DNA of 64,000 bases from a virus. Below are positions 59,213 through 64,000 of the stretch, one piece after another. The notes beneath the pieces are model-generated. The model did no database searches and was not told the DNA's origin. It worked only from the letters and a program-made list of their open reading frames with translations. The stretch is from positions 1-64,000 of IMG/VR virus record IMGVR_UViG_3300025012_000058. One strand, written 5' to 3'. Numbering within the stretch: position 1 is the first letter of the stretch; every line of letters starts with the position of its first letter. A program made the position numbers and the translations under genes.

Positions 59213-60866
59213 GATTCTTGATACAAGTAAGACCATTTATTCTCTTGATCAACTAAGTACTATTTATAGAACAGTTGATGAGTTGATAGATGGTCTTGAT
59301 TTGGTTGGGATAAAAGAATTGTCTGGTGGGAATAAGAATGATCTTGACAATTTAATGAATACTATAGTTCAGGAAACTGGAAGAGTATTGTTTAGTGATC
59401 AAACACCTATTAAGAATGGAACTCTTGGGTATTTAGAAAAGTTATCTGAATCTCTTGATAAGACTCTAAAGAGAACAAATCTTAATTACTTTACTGCCAA
59501 TGTTCTTGCAGAATTTGATATAAACTGGCATCATATTGAATGGGGGAATCTTGTTCAATTATATAAACGATTGTTAATTGAAGCAGCCAGAGATCATAGT
59601 AAGTCTTATCATCTTAGCCATGTAGTCCCTATCTGGAATATGTACCGTTATCAGTTAAATCCTTCTTTCTTTCAAAAGAAAGAGAATGCACTCCTAAAGA
59701 AAGGGATGATTGTAACGAATGAATATACTTTAGGTAAGACTCTGTTAGGGATCATTAGAGAGACAATTGAAGGCAATTCAGAACTAAGAGAAATTTTGTA
59801 CCCAGGTTCAGGAGAAGGTTGGGGCAAGGAGGAGATTACTTGTAGAAATGGGTGTAACTTGATGATCAAATCTTACGGCTCAAGAATGAGAGGTTTTCAT
59901 CCAGGATGGATGATTATTGATGATTTCTTAAATGACTCAGTCTTGTATTCGTTTGAACAAAGAGAGAAGTATTGGAATATCTTTACAGGTGTTATCTTGA
60001 GCATGATCTTACCAGGAGGGCAAATTATTGTTACTGGTACTCCATTTGTTGATGGAGATATGTATGACAATATCAAGAAAGATCCTACTTTTAAGTGTTT
60101 TGAGTATCCTGGAATATTCCCAGATGGGCGTGTCTTATGGCCAGGACGATATACTTACAAAGACTTGATGGACAAGAAATACTCTCTTGGGTCCATGAGA
60201 TTTTCAAGAGAAATTCTTTGTAAGCCTATTTCGGATACTTCATCTATCTTCCCGTATGAGATATTGAAGAGAGGTTATATGACTTCTTATGCATTGGCTA
60301 AGAACATCAATTCATTCCCAAAGAAGTTTGAAAGAATTATTGTTGGAACTGACTTTGGTATTTCTTCAAATATTGGGAGTGATTATAGTGCCTTTGTTGT
60401 TGTTGGAGTTGATGGGTTAGATTTCTGGTTATTGAATATTTTTAGACAAGCTGGAATGAGTTATGATTATCAGATAGCCACCTTGAAAGCTATTAATGAA
60501 AACTTTAGACCTGATCTATTTATGATTGAAACAAATCAGATGCAGAAGATTTTTGCCCAAATGGGAAGAGATGCAGGTCTACCAATAGCAGAACATGCAA
60601 CAGGAGTAGATAAATATTCATTTACTCAAGGTCTTCCAGCCATGGCAGTATTGTTTGAACAGGGACATATAAAGATCCCTAGAGGAGATCAAGAGAGTGT
60701 TGATTTGACTGATATGTTAGCCATGGAGCTGAATTCTTTTACTTTTGACCCAGACAAAAAGAAGTTGACTTCAGTAGTTGATCATGATGATATTGGGATG
60801 GCTCTATGGCAAGCTATTAGAGGTTGTAAGTATGTTAGTGAAAGATTCTCATTCAGTTTTGTTTGA
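59196..60866 (+). CDS. terL: terminase large subunit
   Basis: 556 residues, motor plus nuclease. The motor has a non-canonical Walker A (A-R-D-H-S-K-S at 131-137, a form seen in phage terminases), Walker B W-M-I-I-D-D at 238-243 and T-G-T at 280-282. The RNase H-like nuclease has V-G-T-D-F-G with Asp386, I-E-T-N with Glu445, and V-D-H-D-D-I with Asp531/532. It packages DNA through the portal. It lies 51 kb from the portal gene, at the end of the tail region. Confidence 0.93.
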   Translation: MPLGSKILDTSKTIYSLDQLSTIYRTVDELIDGLDLVGIKELSGGNKNDLDNLMNTIVQETGRVLFSDQTPIKNGTLGYLEKLSESLDKTLKRTNLNYFTANVLAEFDINWHHIEWGNLVQLYKRLLIEAARDHSKSYHLSHVVPIWNMYRYQLNPSFFQKKENALLKKGMIVTNEYTLGKTLLGIIRETIEGNSELREILYPGSGEGWGKEEITCRNGCNLMIKSYGSRMRGFHPGWMIIDDFLNDSVLYSFEQREKYWNIFTGVILSMILPGGQIIVTGTPFVDGDMYDNIKKDPTFKCFEYPGIFPDGRVLWPGRYTYKDLMDKKYSLGSMRFSREILCKPISDTSSIFPYEILKRGYMTSYALAKNINSFPKKFERIIVGTDFGISSNIGSDYSAFVVVGVDGLDFWLLNIFRQAGMSYDYQIATLKAINENFRPDLFMIETNQMQKIFAQMGRDAGLPIAEHATGVDKYSFTQGLPAMAVLFEQGHIKIPRGDQESVDLTDMLAMELNSFTFDPDKKKLTSVVDHDDIGMALWQAIRGCKYVSERFSFSFV

Positions 60867-60885
60867 GAAATTTTTATTATATTTA
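60862..60885 (+). promoter_or_regulatory. candidate promoter, class 2
   Basis: TTTG (60862-60865), 12-bp spacer with AGAAATTTTTAT, TATATTTA (60878-60885), 31 bases before the helicase ATG. It starts inside the end of the terminase gene. Confidence 0.5.
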
Positions 60886-60916
60886 GAAGAAGATTGTAAA
60901 CAAAGATTGAGTAAAG

Positions 60917-62269
60917 ATGAGCCAACTATCACCGACTTTCCTTTTTGAACTATTCCGATTATTGTTTAAGAGAACAGACTTAGTTGAGATCGGGATACAA
61001 CATCTAGAATATCATTATTTACCAACTGAAGCCTGGAAAAAGATATGGAAGGGGGTTAACTCCTATTATCAGTTAAACAAGAAGCTTTCTACATTTGGTT
61101 CTGTATCAGAACAAAATACTTCTGATACAGAAGTTCAAGATTTACTAGTAAAGATAAGAGAAACTGATATTCCAGATTACGAAGTAGTAGTTCAACAATT
61201 CCAAGAATTTTTGAAAGACAGTTTGTCCGTAGACTGTTATAATCAGTTTTCAGAAGTCTATAATAAAGGAGATAAAGATGGGGCTAAGAAGCTCTTAGTT
61301 GATACTGGGAATAAACTAGTAAACTTTAATCTCTCCAATTCAGTATATCTAAAGAAGATTTTTACAGGTTTTGAGGATAGAAATAGAGCTAGAATTTTAG
61401 CTTCTAAGGTCCAGAAGTTTAAGAGAAAGATTCCATTCTCTATAGATGAATTAGATGCTTTGACTTATGGAGGGATGGATAGGGAAAATAAAGACACTGC
61501 TTGCTTTATAGCTAAGTCTGGAGCTGGCAAAACAAAATTATTAAGATGGATTGGGGTGGGAGCAGCCAGAAGAGGGATACCTGTAATTCATATACAAGCA
61601 GAAAGTTCTGAAGAAGAGTGTTTGTTAGGTTATGATGCTACATGGTCAGCCGTGATGTTAAGAGACTTAAAAGAAGGGAATATACAGTCAAAAACTTATG
61701 ATAAGCTTCAAAAAGTAGTTAGTGATATTAAGTTTTCTGGAGGAGAGATTTTTGTTCATGCGTTTGAACAATTTAATTCTGGGTCTATGTCTGATGTAAG
61801 AGCCCTCTGTCAAGACTTTCTTAAGGGTCATGGCGAATTTGGGATTGTGTTGATTGACTATCTTGAAAAACTTTCTCCTGGTGATGGTCGAAAATATGCT
61901 GTAAGTGAAGAAAAAGAAAGAAGAGAAGCTATTGCAGATAAGATGAAGAATTTGGCTTTAGAATTTGATTGTTGTCTGGCAACAGCCACCCAAGCCTCTG
62001 ACATCCCACCCGATCTTTGGAATAATCCAAACTTTGTAATGGATAGACATAATGTCAGTCATACTAAGAACCTTTCTAATTCATTCTCATACTTTATTTC
62101 ATTGAATCAAACAAAAGATGAATATCAAGAAGGCATAATGAGACTATATAATGATAAGTTAAGACACTTTAAGGCTCACCAGACTATTAAGATTTACCAA
62201 TCTTATAATCAGGATAGATTTTATGATCGTGGAAGAACTTTATCAGAATTTTATCAAATTGAAGAGTAA
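60917..62269 (+). CDS. DnaB-like replicative helicase
   Basis: 450 residues. The C-terminal ~270 form a RecA-like core: Walker A A-K-S-G-A-G-K-T at 199-206, I-Q-A-E-S-S-E-E-E (catalytic Glu after strand 2), Walker B G-I-V-L-I-D-Y-L-E at ~309-317, and A-T-A-T-Q-A-S (sensor-like). The first ~190 residues replace the usual N-terminal primase-binding domain. It unwinds DNA at the fork, together with the primase 600 bases downstream. Confidence 0.85.
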   Translation: MSQLSPTFLFELFRLLFKRTDLVEIGIQHLEYHYLPTEAWKKIWKGVNSYYQLNKKLSTFGSVSEQNTSDTEVQDLLVKIRETDIPDYEVVVQQFQEFLKDSLSVDCYNQFSEVYNKGDKDGAKKLLVDTGNKLVNFNLSNSVYLKKIFTGFEDRNRARILASKVQKFKRKIPFSIDELDALTYGGMDRENKDTACFIAKSGAGKTKLLRWIGVGAARRGIPVIHIQAESSEEECLLGYDATWSAVMLRDLKEGNIQSKTYDKLQKVVSDIKFSGGEIFVHAFEQFNSGSMSDVRALCQDFLKGHGEFGIVLIDYLEKLSPGDGRKYAVSEEKERREAIADKMKNLALEFDCCLATATQASDIPPDLWNNPNFVMDRHNVSHTKNLSNSFSYFISLNQTKDEYQEGIMRLYNDKLRHFKAHQTIKIYQSYNQDRFYDRGRTLSEFYQIEE

Positions 62270-62270
62270 T

Positions 62271-62301
62271 TTTGAAGATATGAAAAATTTTTTTATCTTT
62301 A
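62271..62301 (+). promoter_or_regulatory. candidate promoter
   Basis: TTTG (62271-62274), 19-bp spacer, TATCTTTA (62294-62301), 21 bases before ATG 62323. This is the closest match in the window to the Bacteroidota TTTG-N19-TAnnTTTG layout. Confidence 0.55.
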
Positions 62302-62322
62302 AACAATTAAAAACTAGAAATA

Positions 62323-62883
62323 ATGATATTTATAGATTCAGTTGAAAAAGGCTCAAATATAATGCACCTTAGTACTGGTGATAACATTAAGAAGTCACTA
62401 GAAAAAGCTCACTTAAGTATGAGTTTTGAGTCAGCTAATGATCTTCCGATTTATAAGACAGGGAGAGAAGTAAAAGAGAAGTTGGTTATTGTCTTGAATA
62501 AAGAAGAAGCTGAACTTGAAGACTTAAGAGGTGAAATTCAAGAACAACTTGAAGAAGCTGGTATTATCCCAACTGAATGTGTTAGTGAATGGCAGAGAAG
62601 AGAACTTGAAGAGAATGAAGTACCAAAACTGATTTCTTATGATTTTCTTTGTAATGGGATGTGTGATGTTAAACAAGAACAGGGTGGAGTTGCAATTGAA
62701 CAAGGTGAAAAGATTCAGTTAACTGAAGAGCAAAAGAAAGCTGCCAGAGAATATAACCGATTAGTAGATAAGTTGGTTGGTTGTACACTAGAAGTGAAGA
62801 GAATAATGACTGTTCTTGAAAACTTAAAAGATGAACAAAAAGTAACCTTATCTCCAGCCATGGCATCGAGCTTAGGTTTTTAA
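62323..62883 (+). CDS. hypothetical protein, 186 aa
   Basis: 186 residues, acidic, helical, with Glu-rich coil (N-K-E-E-A-E-L-E-D-L-R-G-E) and a Y-D-F-L-C-N-G-M-C-D pair of cysteines. It lies between helicase and primase, so a replication role is possible. No family is recognised. Confidence 0.6.
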   Translation: MIFIDSVEKGSNIMHLSTGDNIKKSLEKAHLSMSFESANDLPIYKTGREVKEKLVIVLNKEEAELEDLRGEIQEQLEEAGIIPTECVSEWQRRELEENEVPKLISYDFLCNGMCDVKQEQGGVAIEQGEKIQLTEEQKKAAREYNRLVDKLVGCTLEVKRIMTVLENLKDEQKVTLSPAMASSLGF

Positions 62884-62898
62884 ATATTTTAGTTACCA

Positions 62899-63900
62899 AT
62901 GATTGTACAGAAAGATCGGTTAATAGAAATTTTAAATCTACGTAGAGTAGGTAGTAAAGGGTGGTATTCAGGAGATTGCCCTTTTTGTGGTAAGCAAGAC
63001 AAATTTGGAGTTAACTTTGGTGAAGTGCCAACTGATTCAGATAAGAGAGGTCCTTCTTTTAATTGTTTTGCCGGAGGCTGTAAGAAACACGGGCCAATTT
63101 CTACATTACTAAGACATATTGGTCGTCTTGACTTATTATATAAAGAGAGTCTCAAGTTTGTTGGACTTGAAGATAAGTTAAAGAAGATTGTGTTAGACAT
63201 TGATACAACAATTCTAGACAAAGCCCCTCCGATTGGTTTTCGAAGAACTTATTCTAATGACTATTTGGACTCAAGAGGGTTCACACCAGAAGAATATGAA
63301 AGATATGTAGTTGGAGTTACAAGCTTCTCTTCTGAGTATGTTTACTTCTTGATTCTTGATGAAAAAGAGAAGATAAAGGGTTGGGTTGGTCGATCTCTAA
63401 GGACAAAGAAAGAGATACAGCAAATCAATGAAAAAAGAAAAGAAAGTGGCAGAGAGCCCTATTTGAGATATCAAAACTCTCCTAATACTGATTTTGAAAA
63501 GTTACTTGGGAATTCAAACAGAATTACTGATGAGACCAGGGTGGTTATTTTGGTTGAAGGATGGTTTGATGTTGTGAATATTGAAAAGCTATTGAAAACA
63601 TCTCCACAGATAGTAGTTTGTTGCACTTTTGGAAAGAAGGCATCTCTATTTCAAATGAAAAGTCTTCAAGATAAAGGCATAAGAAATGTAATTGTGTTGT
63701 GGGATTCAGTAGATGCTATAGAAGAGATGAAGAAGATTTCTAATCGATGGTCAAGCTACTTCAATGTCAAAGTTGGTTATACTCCAGATAATAGAGATCC
63801 TGGAGACTTTACTATGAAAGATTTGGATGGAGTATTGGAGAACTTGATGGACCCGTTTTCATTCTCAATGTCAAAAGTTCAGAAGAAAGAATTAGTATGA
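62899..63900 (+). CDS. DnaG-like primase
   Basis: 333 residues. The N-terminal zinc site is C-P-F-C at 27-30 with C-F-A-G-G-C-K-K-H at 56-64, as in CHC2-type primases. A TOPRIM domain follows: V-I-L-V-E-G-W-F-D with Glu220, and L-W-D-S-V-D with Asp269 and Asp272. It is shorter than bacterial DnaG (~600). Works with the helicase upstream. Confidence 0.88.
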   Translation: MIVQKDRLIEILNLRRVGSKGWYSGDCPFCGKQDKFGVNFGEVPTDSDKRGPSFNCFAGGCKKHGPISTLLRHIGRLDLLYKESLKFVGLEDKLKKIVLDIDTTILDKAPPIGFRRTYSNDYLDSRGFTPEEYERYVVGVTSFSSEYVYFLILDEKEKIKGWVGRSLRTKKEIQQINEKRKESGREPYLRYQNSPNTDFEKLLGNSNRITDETRVVILVEGWFDVVNIEKLLKTSPQIVVCCTFGKKASLFQMKSLQDKGIRNVIVLWDSVDAIEEMKKISNRWSSYFNVKVGYTPDNRDPGDFTMKDLDGVLENLMDPFSFSMSKVQKKELV

Positions 63901-64000
63901 TAGATAAGACCCGAAACTTAAGTGTTTATGAATATCTTAAGGAGTTACAAATTGAATATATTGTTTTTGAGTTAAGAAAGAAGATTTACTCTTCATCTAA
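63897..64000 (+). CDS. hypothetical protein, 5' end only
   Basis: ATG 63897 overlaps the primase stop by 4 bases, and the frame is open to the window edge (34 residues, starting M-I-D-K-T-R-N-L-S-V-Y). Too short to assign. Confidence 0.55.
   Translation, partial: MIDKTRNLSVYEYLKELQIEYIVFELRKKIYSSS

Noticed and set aside
1-64000. tRNA genes or CRISPR arrays
   Set aside because: No tRNA cloverleaf and no spaced direct repeats were seen by eye; the only array is the in-frame 24-bp coding repeat without spacers. A tRNA scan would settle the first point.

Overview
The window is a 64 kb stretch of an AT-rich, densely packed myovirus-type (contractile-tail) phage genome. Apart from one insertion-sequence gene, every well-supported gene is on the + strand, and neighbours mostly overlap by 1-17 bases or sit a few bases apart. 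Several features point to a Bacteroidota host: start codons follow A-rich stretches rather than strong Shine-Dalgarno sites, intergenic gaps carry TAnnTTTA boxes that resemble the Bacteroidota -7 element (TAnnTTTG), lipoprotein signals have the Bacteroidota look, and a DUF5675-type gene is present. The host assignment is an inference. The genetic code looks standard, with TAA, TAG and TGA all used as stops.

Layout. 1-2.3 kb: the 3' end of an SSTV-repeat protein, tiny ORFs, a SEC-C zinc-motif protein, and a stretch of broken or frameshifted genes. 2.5-6.3 kb: a 408-residue protein ahead of the portal (possibly small-terminase-like), small genes, an IS200/IS605-type element that has split a small gene, a lipoprotein and unknown genes. 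6.4-15.3 kb: portal, an ADP-ribosyltransferase, several unknown proteins that look head-associated and share short modules, a zinc-cluster protein and a MuF-type minor head protein. 15.4-23.5 kb: a glycan cassette of glycosyltransferases, four SAM-dependent methyltransferases, a short DegT-type sugar aminotransferase and one GIY-YIG homing endonuclease. 23.5-27.9 kb: fibre proteins, including a 685-residue fibre and an SGNH esterase that start with export signals. Most of this block has a different, CpG-richer composition. 27.9-33.3 kb: a DUF5675 protein, a Nudix fusion protein, the prohead protease, membrane/spanin-like proteins and a second NUMOD3 endonuclease. 33.4-39.9 kb: scaffold-like protein, major capsid protein, terminator, and neck/completion proteins. 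39.9-55.9 kb: sheath, tube, chaperone-like ORFs, tape measure, baseplate hub, spike, wedge (J-like) and fibre. 55.9-60.9 kb: lipoprotein, unknown genes, HNH protein, DEDD exonuclease and large terminase. 60.9-64 kb: DnaB-like helicase, an unknown gene, a DnaG-like primase and the start of one more gene.

Together the genes cover head assembly, packaging, the whole contractile tail and the start of the replication module. The accessory content is the most interesting part: likely virion-associated enzymes (an ART and a Nudix protein), a surface-glycan cassette, a recently exchanged receptor-binding block, and two recurrent promoter architectures, one of them overlapping a 15-bp palindrome present four times.
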